Shown: positions 1 to 13,068 of the stretch, piece after piece
Layout of the letters: each line of letters begins with the position of its first letter
Position numbering within the stretch: position 1 is the first letter of the stretch
Assembly: GCA_026745465.1 (NCBI GenBank)
Contig: JACYXH010000310.1
Coordinates: 4,820,001 to 4,884,000 of the forward strand
Source: Lota lota
Lineage: Eukaryota > Chordata > Actinopteri > Gadiformes > Lotidae
Length of the DNA stretch: 64,000 bases
Reading direction: 5' to 3'
Notes under the pieces: model-generated
The model's database searches: none
What the model saw: the letters and a program-made list of their open reading frames with translations, nothing else
What the model was told of the DNA's origin: nothing
Program-made: the position numbers and the translations under genes

Positions 1-3000
1 TGAGCGAAAGGGCACAGACAAAATACACCGTCTGGCAGCTGTTGTCTCCTCTATGCGCGGCCGACATTAGAATTGAAACGTATTATCAGCTTTGAAACAG
101 GCTTTTCCTCTAGCCCACGGACATAGATAGTTTAAGCTTATAGAAGGCAGATATGTAGCACTGTGTTTTTTTTCCCTTCACAATATCTTAAGGCTTTCTG
201 GGTTTACTCAACCTGTTATCTGCGGGAGACATGTTGTATCTAACAAGACCTCGGGTTTCAAATGCAAATCCCCAGTGTGTTGTTCTACAGCAAGCTTTCT
301 GTTGTTATTTTACAAGCAAGGTGGTGTGAAAAGGTGCTCGTCACCAAAATTCTGTTCTCTGGTCCAAATCACAACATATTATTTGAGTAAACACAGGTTT
401 ATAATTTAATTTAGTATTTTTCTTACCCCAGCAACAACCAAAAAATGCAACATTCCTCTGAACGATATTGCCACACCAAGTTTATTTTGTCCTCTAACAT
501 GAATAGATGGTTCCAGTGTTTGTGGTTAAGGGGGTCCGACATTCACTGCCTGGATTACAGCGATGCCGGTCGTTCAGTGTTTTATTCAAGCAATATCGGA
601 CTCATGAAAATTGAACTTTACGTTACAACTGGGATAGAAGTACCATCCCTCAACAGGCAAAAATTTGTCAAATCAAATGAGGTGAGAACCTTGCAGGCTG
701 TTCATTGGTCTAGAACACCTCACTACATTCAAAACAGACAATGTGTCAACAAAAGACAAAAAGGGCTAACGGAACGGTGGCATTTCAGAAAACGTCCTAC
801 ATATCGTTTTCTTTTTTCCACCTACATCTATAGCCAGTTTGAAGAGCGTAGTAGAGTGCAGGTGGCTGGGCCAAGCTGTCGTCCTCATTTGGACATCTGT
901 TGCGGACGCTAGCCCCACTAGCCCGTAGCTAATAAACTGCCCGTGGCACAGCAGAAAGTGCAAAAACCCTTTGGCAACAGTAACACTGCACAGAGAATGA
1001 CCATTTACATGACAGGAACCATATTTTCCACGGATATTGACAAGGTAATCAACCGCCTTGGCCGGTGGTTTGGTGCCAGAAAAGCACCTGCGTAATCTAT
1101 ACCGAGTTCCGGTCACGTCGGACGGACGGGGGCTCTGACAGGGATGTAATTAAACAGCCAAACTAGTTTTTTTGCCGCAGCTAATCTGATATGAACAGAA
1201 GTCTTGCTGATGAATTGATTCATTTTGCTTGAATCAGGGCTTGTTACTCAGAGCGTGTGCCAGGCAACCTTACTGAGAACAATGAATTCCGAGGATTTGG
1301 TGTGCCGCGACAGCCGAATTGTCCCTTCTGGCATGAATGAATATCTAATATTATCTTATTTTGGAATTGAAGTCAACAGCCCTCCCATTGTCACAGGCCA
1401 GCAAGATAGGGTGGAATTCATTCATTTTACCCCCATTCCAATGGCAGGAATTAAAAAGAAAATGAGCACAAGTATGCATAAACACGCTGTCATTAGTGGT
1501 AGGAAGCACTTGTGCCCAGAGCTATATGTTATTGCACTCTCTAGCAGTGCGGGGGAGGGAGGGGGGGAGGGATTAGAAGTTAAGGAATGCAACATGTTGC
1601 CTCCATATGTCTTTGAATTTATATTGCCATGTGGTCATTATTTAAGACAACATGGATGACACTACGACACTCACATTCCCTTGATACATTCATATGCACA
1701 TTTCTCTTGAGACTTATGTGTGTATCTGTGGTTTTGTAATGGCTGCCTCCCAGGTCTATCCATGTGTCCTTCCCTGGGTTTGCTTCTTGTAAGAAAACTT
1801 GGGTATTTTTATATCTGAGGTCATTTTAAAGGATTACAACCTCAGTCTTTGGAATATGTCTAATATTGAGCAATCTCTCGTAATCCAGGGCCCAAAAACA
1901 ATACACAGAGGGAACTGTATCTGTCACAATAATGTCACCCAAAATAGGCTGCTTTGAATGAGAATTGTATAATCAACTGAGTGTTGGCAGATTGCACATA
2001 AATAACCCAGTTTTGATTGTTAAGTTATTGCCGTTTAAATACCTTTCTCCAAAATCTTCATATTATTGCAGATTTCCGATATAGAGAATATATTTCTTAT
2101 AGGTGTCAGTCTTAAGAGTCTAGCGTAGACACCCTTAATACAAGCCGAGCCCAGGATTTTGCTTGTCATTTCCCGCCACTAGCTCTTTCGGTTGACATAT
2201 TTTGACGGCTGAGGTTCCTCCCAACAATTTTCTTACTGCAACCTGGCTCACGACAGTCGGCTGAACTGAGCATGCTCTATACAAAACCCATTTAACTGGC
2301 TCTTGTACGACTGTTTTGATTGGTCGATATTACCTAAACGCAATGTGGAGGGGTGTTCAGATTAAGATTTAATTTGCTTATATGACTGTATATGTTTATA
2401 AGTGAAACAGGTCATTGGCCTAGGCAAAAATAGGTGCAATGTGATTGGATGATGACAGTGTCTATCAGGATTGGATTGAATCACGTATAAAATGACAAAA
2501 CATGCCAGCCAGCTGTGTGTTAGCCAATTGCTGGCTTTGGTTGTAGAAACGTGTTATGATACCATTAGTTGTTATTATTCATGTCAATGTTAAGCTTGCC
2601 AGCATGGACACAAAACATTTGTCTGTAGTAAAAAGGAAGTTACGTTGATTAGATGTGGATGTAAAATGATATATTTTAAATTTTCTCTCTTTTTGGTGAT
2701 ACTTTGGAGCTAAGGAAATATGCTAACAAGGTATAAACAATAATGGTCTGTTTTCTCAATAGAAGTTACCTTTTAAAGCTTTCCACTGCATCTCTAGGTT
2801 TGCACGCAAACCTTCCTGTTTAAAATAATACAGAGAAGGTACTACAGTATGAATATGTAAAGTAAGTAAATTAATTTTTTCCAACAGAAAACTATTACAT
2901 GATTGTCAACTGGTACAGGTTGATAAGCCTTGAATATATTGGAAAACGTTAAGATATATGCAACATTAAAACTTTTTTTTGGTGAGACACAATAACCATA

Positions 3001-3468
3001 GCTTTGTTAATACATAATTAAACACTAATCAATGCAGTTTAAAAGAGCGACATGACAATGTGTAATTCCCCGGCGACTACACCATTATTAATTTTGTGTG
3101 TGTTTGTTTGGGCTGCTAAAGCGAAGAAGAACAAGAGATAGAAACAGCCCGATATACAGGGATGCAGAATAATTAAGAATGTTTGTCGAACAAAAATATA
3201 GCTGTTTAGCGTTGAGGGAATTATATTTAATCCAATTTCACAAACGTGGGTGATAAAAAGGGTTTTGTTTGTTCTACAAGGAAAGATCTTTCCACATATT
3301 TTCACAACTCATTATGTTGAATAATTTGGACCCACCAAGGTAAAATGCTAACATTTTACCAGACCTCAGGGAGTTAATGTGATGAGAAAGTGAAGTCCAC
3401 ACATCATATCTATGATCTAAAAGCAAAGTCTGGCACATCATTCAATGATAAGCCTTGGAAATAGCAAA

Positions 3469-3473
<5 letters not shown>
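1..3473. other. Non-coding AT-rich DNA
   Basis: Mixed AT-rich sequence with short chance open frames in several phases (the longest 155 codons at 445-912) and no recognisable domain, splice-framed exon or transposon. It is either upstream intron or flank of the Kirrel3-like gene. Nothing functional can be named. Confidence 0.6.

Positions 3474-3521
<48 letters not shown>
3474..3521. repeat. (TA)24 microsatellite
   Basis: An uninterrupted TA run of 48 bases after a short CTCT stretch. It abuts a more GC-rich block on its right side. Confidence 0.97.
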
Positions 3522-3524
<3 letters not shown>

Positions 3525-3534
3525 AAAACAAGCA

Positions 3535-3890
3535 TGCAGGAGGGGGGTACTGTGCTGCACTGAGTGACAACCACTCCAGAGCCCTGTGAGCGCGCACGCT
3601 CCTTGTGCACGTGCTCACCACCAGCCCCCTCCTCCCAGCCCTCTTCACAGGTTCCAAGCGGGAAGGCAAAGCAGGCTTCCCACCAGGAGCCCTAAGCCTC
3701 TGGGCACTTTCCTGCGAGTGAGCTCCTCTTCTTTGTTTAAGCTAAAGCGGCCGTGCAGAGGGAAAGTTCTCCTCGCACACTGGGAAATAAGACGAAGACA
3801 GGAGTGGCGATACCCACTCTGCCAAAAGCAGCCTCGACACCTCAGCACACGTGCTAATAGGATTAGGTCCCAGACTCCCTTCTCTGCCGT
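3535..3890. other. GC-richer island in AT-rich surroundings, function unknown
   Basis: A roughly 350-bp block with clearly higher GC and several CpGs (for example GAGCGCGCACGC, GCGGCCGTGC), flanked by a TA array and AT-rich DNA. It is open in three frames without a recognisable protein. It could be a conserved regulatory element, an untranslated exon or an old repeat; the sequence alone does not decide. Confidence 0.3.
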
Positions 3891-6800
3891 TTCTATTTTA
3901 TTTTATTCCTATATATAGAAGTTGTAAGCGAATCAACTTGCGAACAACCGCAATGTGTTCATGGTGTGATGAATGACTCGCAGCAGGTCTAATCATGGTC
4001 TAAGTAGGAGAACGTGTGGAATGTAAATGATTTCGCTACTTGAGAAGGAAGGTTACACTGTATAGTAGTTACGGAGTGTGATTTTTGTACTGGTAATTAT
4101 TGTTTTGCATTAATTTGATATTACAAAGGCACTGAATATATCGAACCCCAATTAAGCAGCAATTTTTAAAGATTTAAAAAGGAAACAACCCTGAAAATTC
4201 ATGCAGGATTTTGCCATTTGTACTATTACTGCCTATCAGTATTCAAGGTTTTAATGTTCAAACATTGACTAGCAGTTTTTAAACAATAACAATTTGATTA
4301 AAAGCATACACAGAGTTTGAACATTAAATAATTTACTTATATGTCTGCTTAAAGTCAGTGCAAAGAATTCTATAAAGAAATTGTACTGCTTTAAGTTCTG
4401 ATATCTCCCTTGCAGTTACCAGAAACCATCACAGAACTATTTGTTTCTTTCATTTAAATAAATAGCCGTCTTATTAGAACAAATCAAGCTAAACACATTG
4501 CACAAATATTTAAGTACTCAAAGTTATCACTTTAGTTCAGTTTTATTGAATTAGTATACTTCTTATCCAAATTAATTGATGCTTACTTCAAACACTAAAC
4601 AAATTCTACACGAATAGGGGTTAATGACTTACCGTAGAGGAGGAACACAATATGCGCGACATTGAACCATTTAACAAGTTTTTGTATTGCGTTGCTAGGG
4701 AAACGTAAACAAGAGTTTCCACCAATCTTATAATATATTTATTTCATAAGAATACTAAATGCCCTTTTCATAATAAGTAGCAGGCTGACCTAGTATTGTG
4801 TGTCTGCCAAAACCAGAAATCAAAGGTCAACACTGCATGGCCAATAAACACTGACAGGTGTTTTTGTTGCTGGGTGAGGAAACAATGAGTGAGCAAAAAA
4901 TGTATAAATAATATAAATAAATATATATAAATAAATAGATATAAGCAGCTCTCCGCCATGAGAAAGTTAAAGCGAACCTCACCTTCAACATGACCAGTCT
5001 CTGAACGTCCTCCCTGTACTAGAATGGAATGGCATATTATGATGTTAGGCTCTTCAACCTGATATAATTGGCATCTACTAATCTTTAGTTTTTTATTGCA
5101 TCTGGCCTGCACTAGGAGGCGAAAAGGATTTTCAAGAGGTCAACATGTTGTAGCGGCGAGCAATGGACTAAAAAGCGGTGTTAAAGCGGTGTCGTTTTGC
5201 TGACTGGCATTAACATAGTGACATTTTAAAGCTATTTGCATGTCACAACATTTGCGTCCTTCACTGTCTGCATCACAAATTATATACAAGGTTTTAATCC
5301 TTCCGATTGGTATTCATGTGTTGACATTGTTTTTTCATTCGAGTTACATGTCTTGATTTCATGAGAGTAAAATGATGTGCTTTAAGCAAGTTTGGATTTA
5401 TTAACCACAGACCTTTTCTCCACACATTGAGTATTTTTAGCGAGTATTGGATCATCATACTAGATAGAATGGACTGAGATGTCTTCACAAAGCTTTCTTT
5501 TTCAGCTTCTCTGACACGTCTCCCCTGCCAGGGTGTGTGTACGGCTAGCGAAAAGGTTCGAACTCTTCAGGCTCAGCCTTGCAAGTTAATTATTTGAGGC
5601 AGTTTCGCTAGACAGAACATATGGTCCCTCGTGTGTATTAATGAAATACCATGAACAAGAAACATGTGACGTTTAAATATAGAGCCATAGTATTAGAAGT
5701 TTTACAATAAAACCTCATCTTTTTGGAGTTTGACAAATATTAGCTTTATTTTTCATTCCCTGAAAATGCGTTCAAACGATGTTATGAAAAACAACAACAA
5801 CATCAAACAAAGAAACAAACGAGAGCTTTAAATATGAAATATTCCAAGTCATCTGTTATTCAGGCGGACTTGGATAGGAAAGTACTGAGCCTGGAATGAG
5901 CCACTGCAGCACCGTTGAGCTAAACCGACACAGAGTGTTTCTCAGTTCCATACTCTACCATGCTAATACTGGTGGCATACTTTGAGGTAATGAGTCCCCT
6001 GAGTGTGGCCCTAAGCCACTGAGGGTACCAAAGGTCAGCCAGACTTGAATAGAAATTCCACTCTGTTAGCGTTAGCAAAAGTGGTCTTTTGTACACCGCC
6101 ATTGAGGTCCTACCGAGGCCACCCATTTTGAGAATGTATTCACTCTGTATTGTTAGAAGCTTTGAAAAAAAGCATCCACCAAACGGCATAAATGATATAC
6201 TTATATATATATATATGGAGTGGTACACATTACAGTTAGTCACATGATTATTGCACATAGTTGAGGAAAAAGGTTTTCTAAAAAGAATAGGATTGGTATT
6301 GTATAAATTGGGTGTAGAAATAAGAAGGTTGGGTCGAAGGTAAATAAATGTTCAAGTACGTCAGTCGCTTTCGTGCTGCTGCTGCTCCGTCTTCATCATT
6401 GAAGTGAATTCTTCAAAATGTATGACTGAAATGAACATTTCAACAAGGAATTCTGTTGTATTCCTCTCATTCTTTTTTTGGTCTAACACATAATCTGTGA
6501 ATGGAAATCAAATAAGTAAAAGTTCCCCCTTCATTACTGTAGAACAAAGTAAGACCGTCAAAAGATTGATTGGAAAATGGGTGGCTCACATATGCAGCCC
6601 ACATGCACATGAAAGAGTCCCTCTGATCAAAAAAGAAAAAAGAAACCCTGCTAATCCTTAGCTTTGAGAGAAACACAGGATCACTTCTACCATCCCCGGA
6701 GACTGGAGCATGAATGCTTTTCAGATGAGGTAATGAGGTTAGAATGAATTCATTGTAACATAAGCATAAGTTAGCAATGGGAGAGAGGAGAGTCAACGTG

Positions 6801-7540
6801 TGTCCCTTCTGGTGTCCGGTCTTATGGGTTATTTGTCTTCATTTGTATGAATTGTGGGGGAAATGTGGGGCAGAATACCTAACACTTTGCTAAATGCACT
6901 AACGCCTCTTGTTCTTTACAAAGGTGGTGGCTGAATGAGTTTGGTCACAAACTTATTCACGTTTGTGTTTCATCACAATGGGATACAACCCTAATTTAAA
7001 CTGGAACAATTTGTCAATAGTATTGGTTATATGGTCGTGTCAATTTAGAATGCCTGACGTAATTTCAATGCGGGGTGTTAAATAGAGACAATAACATATT
7101 TTTGCATGAAAACAAGAGTCGTAATCATTTCATATTTGGATCCATTAGAACAAGTAGTGAAAAACATTGTGTATAACACTTTATTCTCGTGCCTTCCGGC
7201 GACCTGCAGCCACTCTTGGTGAATCTACAGATTATTCAGTTATCTTCTTTTCCCGACTCCTATATCAAACAGATTTTTTTTTAATAATAATCTGCCGTTG
7301 GTCAAACTCAAATGTTGAATCCCACAGTAGCCAGTCAATGCCAACATATCTGTTGTTGGGGAACACAGAGATGCCATCTTTAACTTCCTCTCTTTATAAT
7401 GGCAGTGCATAAAGAGGAGTATAGAGAAGGGCGCGTCTTCTTGTACCATCAATAGCGCGGTTCAGAGGACTCTCTGCAGGCTACAACTTCCTGAAGCTCT
7501 GAACACAGATGGATCAGCCACCACTTCACTGTGCCAGATT
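3891..7540. other. Non-coding AT-rich DNA
   Basis: No supported gene. It contains A/T-rich patches (ATATAAATAAATA near 4905-4945), a short TA array near 6200-6216 and a (CTG)4 at about 6376. Open frames here are short and lack family signatures. Confidence 0.6.
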
Positions 7541-7544
7541 GAGA

Positions 7545-7578
7545 CCGGATGCACAGTGTGTGTGTGTGGTGTCTATAT

Positions 7579-7622
<44 letters not shown>

Positions 7623-7633
7623 TTGTGTGTGTG
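7545..7633. repeat. (GT)n microsatellite, (GT)20 core at 7581-7620
   Basis: An interrupted GT tract with a pure 40-base core. It produces spurious Val-Cys and Thr-His open frames on the two strands. Confidence 0.97.
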
Positions 7634-10600
7634 CTGCAGAAGGAAGAGGTGGAATAAAAACATTCTTGGGGAGAGCGTTCGCATCCTCTGGCTATTTGTG
7701 CCGATATAGTCTGCACAGCTGTTGTTTTAACACAGGTAGGACACTTGGCAGCGCAAAGTGAGCGCAAAGTTGTGGGTTTTTGTTGTTGCCATTGTTGTTG
7801 TTGCTGAACAGGAAGGAGAATACAAAGGCGAGTACACTTTGGAGACAAAACACCCGCGGAGATGATGTGATGGTGTGCGAGTCGCAGCCGTGACGACGAG
7901 GTATACCGAATGAACTGAGAGGAAATGTAGAAGAATAACAACAAGAACTCTGGGTAATAATCCATCAATGTGTGCATTAAGCGTGCAGAATTCACGTTGT
8001 ATATATTCCACAAAGTCGTGCCTCCAGCAAGTTTCTAAAGTGGAATTAGGTATTTTGTGTAGGTATATGGTGAAATGAAAAAAACACAACTATACACCCA
8101 AATACACCCAAAAAGGTAGATTGTGAACAGGTAGATTGTACATATAGTGAGAAACAACACTCATGTAGGTAGGGCTCTGCCCGCTCAATGAGTCAGCCGA
8201 CCACTGCGGTTGACTCAAGGTAACGTGGGTCCTAATCGCTGAAACACTCCCTTGTTCCTCCGCGGCATTCTCATGGCCCTGCTGTATCGCAGGTGTTGTG
8301 AAACATTTATACAGTTTCAGGATACAGGGCTTGTGATGGGTAGTAGTGGAGGAAGTGGTAGTGGGTGGGGGTGGGGTAGTGTAAGAGAGAGAGAGAGAGA
8401 GATCAGTGGTGTACCCTCCAGACCTCCAGCAGTTTATTATGAGTGCTTTAGTGTTCCCTGGCAAAACATCTGTGCACATAATTGCTTGACTGATTTAATT
8501 TGCCTGCCGGCGGTGGCCTTCTTCATTTAATGCATGAACCTGGCCAATAACAACACCACTTAATTGTCAGCGATGTCACGAGCGTGTGTACACAACGTAC
8601 CCACAATAAGAATAACACGTTGAAGTTGAAGCCTTTACGTTTCCCTTCCATCCCTCCACCCCCTCCATCCTTCTACCCCCCGCCATTGATTCCTCCGCCG
8701 TTTCCACTGATTTGCATTGTTGTTATTGTTATTGTCGGCGACCGGTGGAGTTGGTATGCATGCAGCCCACCGCTTAGAGGGAGAAGGGTCATTTTTTAAA
8801 TTGAAATTGAAGCATCTGGCAAAGGGATTCTAATTGGAGGCATCGTTTTGAGTAATTGTATACACAGAATGATTATACGATGTGACTGATGATGGACGAC
8901 TTTGGAGCCTCTTTGCAAACTGGCAAATTTCCCACAACCCCGCAAATTGTTGAATAATTCTCACTCGCGTCAAGGTTCTCGTCAATCTTAGTCAGCCTAA
9001 ATGTATTTATATATTACTTTTTATTTTGCTTGCGGATTGAATGTGCTTTATGCATCCAAAAAAAATATGGTGTTGAACTTTTAGTGAAAACATTTAGAAT
9101 GCTAAAATCATTAGTTTTATTTAAAGGCAGCGTGATGGACGTTGGTTGATATTTTCACTTAGCTTAAGGGAGAAGTAGAATATAAAGTGGTGCGCAAAAT
9201 GAACAGCTGAGCAAAGTACAGTTCTGAACCCTTTAAATCGTATTTGTCTTTTTGCCACAGTTGTTCATTCTTTGTAATGAGTTCACTCTCGTTAAAATTC
9301 CCACAACAAAACGTTGAGGATTGGGTTGGGTATTAACTATTTAAACCTGCACACAATCTGTCAGCATTGTTGTTGCCAATAGGCAAAGCAGCATAAAGAG
9401 AAGGAAACTGGAAAATGCAATACAATGAAAGTGAAAATAGAATATGGTCATTCAATCCATCCTACCGACAGAGTGCGAGGCTGCTGACGCTTCAGGTCTG
9501 TAGCCCTCAAGGCATCGGTGAGTGTCAATTTGGGAGTTTTACTCAGTTTAGGGAGAGAGAGAGAGAAGGCAACCCTAAATCCTTGTGTTGGAGCTGGATG
9601 CCAGGATCTCTCCATTTGGTTTCCTTATGTTTGCATTTATCCAGACAGGAAATTCAATTTTTATTTTTATTTTGTGGTTTCCATTTACCGCCAGAGTTGA
9701 CGCAACGATCCCCATTGTGCCCGAATGCCAGGGTTAACACATATAAATACATATAGCTGGATGGAAGTGTTCAATGAGTTGAATGATGATGTGATGCTGA
9801 CCTTCAAGTGTGTTTACATTGAAAACACATCAAATCCCTGTGCAACCACTTGCACTATAAACACCAAGTGTAGGATTGCCATGGTGAGCTCAACGGTGCA
9901 CAATCCTTTGACAGATGTTTTTTCTCATATATTGTTGTATTCTAATCCAGACAATAAGTAGATCTTACTAATGATTACATGTTATGATCTCTGTGTGAAG
10001 TTGAATGTCTAAGTAAATTCACGTTGGAATTGTATGTGACAGCTCCACCCTTGTATGTATTCACTTTAGTACACAGTATCTTTTCTGACCCATGCATGTT
10101 CTTGTCCCTATTTGGTTTTGTCTTGTTTCATTTCTGGAGTGCTGCACAGTTCACTCTGGCTTTAGCCTTTCTGCCATTAGCTGTTTCACTCAAAACAAGA
10201 GTGGAAAGAAATTATCAGAGAGACTAGGATGACAAATAATAGCACTACTAAAGGCATTTTCAAAACCAAAGTCCGCTTTGTTAGTCCGAATCAGAGTGGA
10301 ATTTATACTTCGCACAGTTTTACCAAGGGCCATGTACGAAGGAACAGAACCACGAATGTACCCCCAGAAGTCATTGTTATTGGTCTGAAATTGTTTGTCT
10401 TGTACGCCTCTTGATCTGCCATTTCAATTTCAGGGAATCGTGGACTTAATTATAAAATATTGCTGTAGAAATTACACTACCTTTTCTCCGCACGGGTCTA
10501 TTGTGCGCACAAATCCCTTCTCCAGTTCATCTAAAAATCATTTATAAACATTGTAATGTTTTATGGACTTTGTTCAGAACTGGCCCAGATGTCAAGCATG

Positions 10601-11160
10601 AATCTAGCACCATATTTAACTGACAGTAGTTGAAATGATAGTCATCCAATAGGACCTCTCAACGTTGTTGGGAAGTCTGAATAGACAGTTAAATCAGTGA
10701 GCTATTAGCCAGGTAGTCTAAATCAAGTTAGGTGAGGTGTTATTTTAGTTAAGGAGGGTAAGGGTGGAGACAACGCAACGACGTATGTCAGGCAGCACAA
10801 TTATCCTTCAATAATCTTTGCCACTTGAACATGTGAACCGCAAGGGGGTGTGTGTGGTGGGGGGAATGCCTTGTCTTATAAATACTCTGAATAATTTAAA
10901 CAAGGGGGCACCAACATGACGCCCTAATTGCATATGACAGCATGTCTAAGGTAGCCAGTCTCGCTACGCTTAATTCTCCCAGCCCTCCTTCTGAAACTCA
11001 CAGCGTTTATCAGTTCATCATATAACCTGAAACTGGGGATGCTCAGGGTGCATTGTTTTATTAAAGAGGATGGGTAAAATGTCAACAGCTTGGTTATTCA
11101 ACAATCAGAGGTATGGATCTGGACTCTGTAGCACCGATTTTAAGGCAGGAGAATCAGTGC
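7634..11160. other. Non-coding DNA with minor simple repeats
   Basis: Holds TTG-rich sequence at about 7770-7806, a G-rich stretch followed by (GA)9 at 8346-8402, a CCTCCA-rich patch at 8645-8700, and short GA runs near 9549-9566. Adjacent short direct repeats occur at 8090-8140 (ACACCCAAA twice, AGGTAGATTGT twice). No gene is recognised. Confidence 0.6.
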
Positions 11161-11163
11161 AAG

Positions 11164-11164
<1 letters not shown>

Positions 11165-11194
<30 letters not shown>

Positions 11195-11231
11195 GGGGGG
11201 GGGGGGGGGTATGTGTTGGGTGCGACTTTGT

Positions 11232-11290
<59 letters not shown>

Positions 11291-11300
11291 TGTGTGTGTT
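11165..11300. repeat. Compound (TG)n-(G)16-(TG)n microsatellite
   Basis: A TG tract at 11167-11193 runs directly into 16 Gs at 11194-11209. After a 24-base spacer a second TG tract spans 11234-11300 with one AG interruption. Confidence 0.96.
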
Positions 11301-13025
11301 CGGGAGGCTTTTCCTTTCCCTATTTAAACATGAGTGGAGGTCAGATCTCTGCTCTAATCATACAGATGTTGTGAATGAGAGAGTGATCTGCCGTATCGCC
11401 TTGACACGGAGTGCTGTCTGACTGGTTAACGCCCACACAGACTGTGGGCATGACGTGGCTACATGCAAGTTATTAGAATGGGACTAGAGTGCACCCCACT
11501 TAATGGAATATGAATTTAATGTAATCAAATATTACAGATTTTGTTAACATTTAAAACAAAACCATTACAAAAAGAAAGAAACAGATTTAAAATAGATCCA
11601 TGGGTACCATAAAATAATTGTATTTATATTGCCAGGCAGTGAAGCGTTGGTGGTTGTACAAATATTAAATATAGATTTAATAAATGCACACACAAATGCT
11701 CTTGGAAAGAATTTATTTCTTCCAAAACAAAAACAAGCACGTCACATATTTTGGGAAGCAAAATAGCAGCTTCCAAACAACCACTTCAAATTCACCAAAA
11801 AGACCCCGGCCACCACCTCAACCTCAATTCTGAAGTAATTTTCAGATGCCTGAGCTTTGATATTAGATCATTGATATTTAGTATTTTTGCAGGGACCATG
11901 AGTCCTTTGCCATGGCGGCATGTTAGTTATAAACTATTAAGGATCAAGGTTGCTTTTGTTATTTATGAGTATTCATGTAGCGACCCGTAAAGTGTAGACT
12001 ATTTATTGATCATGCATTATCATCCCCTTTGTCCCTAAACCTCATGTGGAATCAGCACTTTCTATAATATCAAGATAAATATTGGCATAAAGCATTTTTG
12101 TAATGTCTAGTGCAAAACATGTGTGATATTTTATTCCTGAGCCAATGAGTGTTTTAGCAAAAATGTGATAAAAAGAAGATGCAATAGCCTAATTATTCAT
12201 TGTTCAGCATTGAATGGAGGGTTAATTAAGTTGGCTAATTTACATGAACAGAACTCTCCCTTCCTACAGCGGCCCGTCGTCAATGCTTCAGCATAAATCT
12301 ACATTTCTATCATCTCCACCTTTATGTCTGTTTCTTATCCACATATGTGGGGGGAATATTCATGACAGTGAGTGCTAGTGGTAATGTGAATGGCAGACTA
12401 GCATAGCACGGAATGAAATGGTAATGAGATTAGATTGTGAACTAACAGGTGCGGTACCCCTATAGTTCACCGTGTAGGCCTAATAACAGGTTAGTGTAAT
12501 TTAAGAAAAATACGGACAGAGTGCCCATATTATTCACATTGTCGGAGGTAAGTGCTTCCAACACGATGCCTCTGGGGAAGACACATATTGATTGCCCCCC
12601 CCCCCCTCCCCCACTCTCCCACTCTCCTCCCCACTCCCATTGAGTGGGGCTCTCTCTTGCTATTCCCTTCCCAGCAGCAATTTATCCACTACCTGTCATT
12701 GACGTCAACAGTTAAGATGCTCTTAACTTTAGATCTAAATGCTATTTATATTTACCAGTCGCGTAACTATAGCCCTCCGCTCTCTCATTGGAATCTGCCA
12801 CCTCCCTTAACGTTACAGTGTTGTTTTTTGTGTGGTGGAAAAATGGGATTGGAATGATGAGGGGAGAGAGTGGAGGAGGAAATAAGACAAGGAATTGATT
12901 GCTTTTTGGGCAACCTTTATATGCAGTAATGACAAAGGGCGATTTTGTGTTAAGGCACTGATTCAAAATGTAATATTGGAAGCACTGTAGCCAGTGATGC
13001 ACACCGTAATGCACACACACATTTG

Positions 13026-13026
<1 letters not shown>
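11301..13026. other. Non-coding DNA with a C-rich strand near 12594-12640
   Basis: Mostly AT-rich. At 12594-12640 the + strand has a long C run followed by repeated CTCCC/CTCTCC blocks, so the minus strand carries four or more G runs. No gene is recognised. Confidence 0.6.

Positions 13027-13064
<38 letters not shown>
13027..13064. repeat. (CA)19 microsatellite
   Basis: A pure CA tract of 38 bases preceded by a shorter GCACACACAC at 13011-13020. Confidence 0.97.

Positions 13065-13068
<4 letters not shown>

Noticed and set aside
445..912. 155-codon open frame on the + strand
   Set aside because: No family motif, unusual composition, and no promoter, splice or polyadenylation context.
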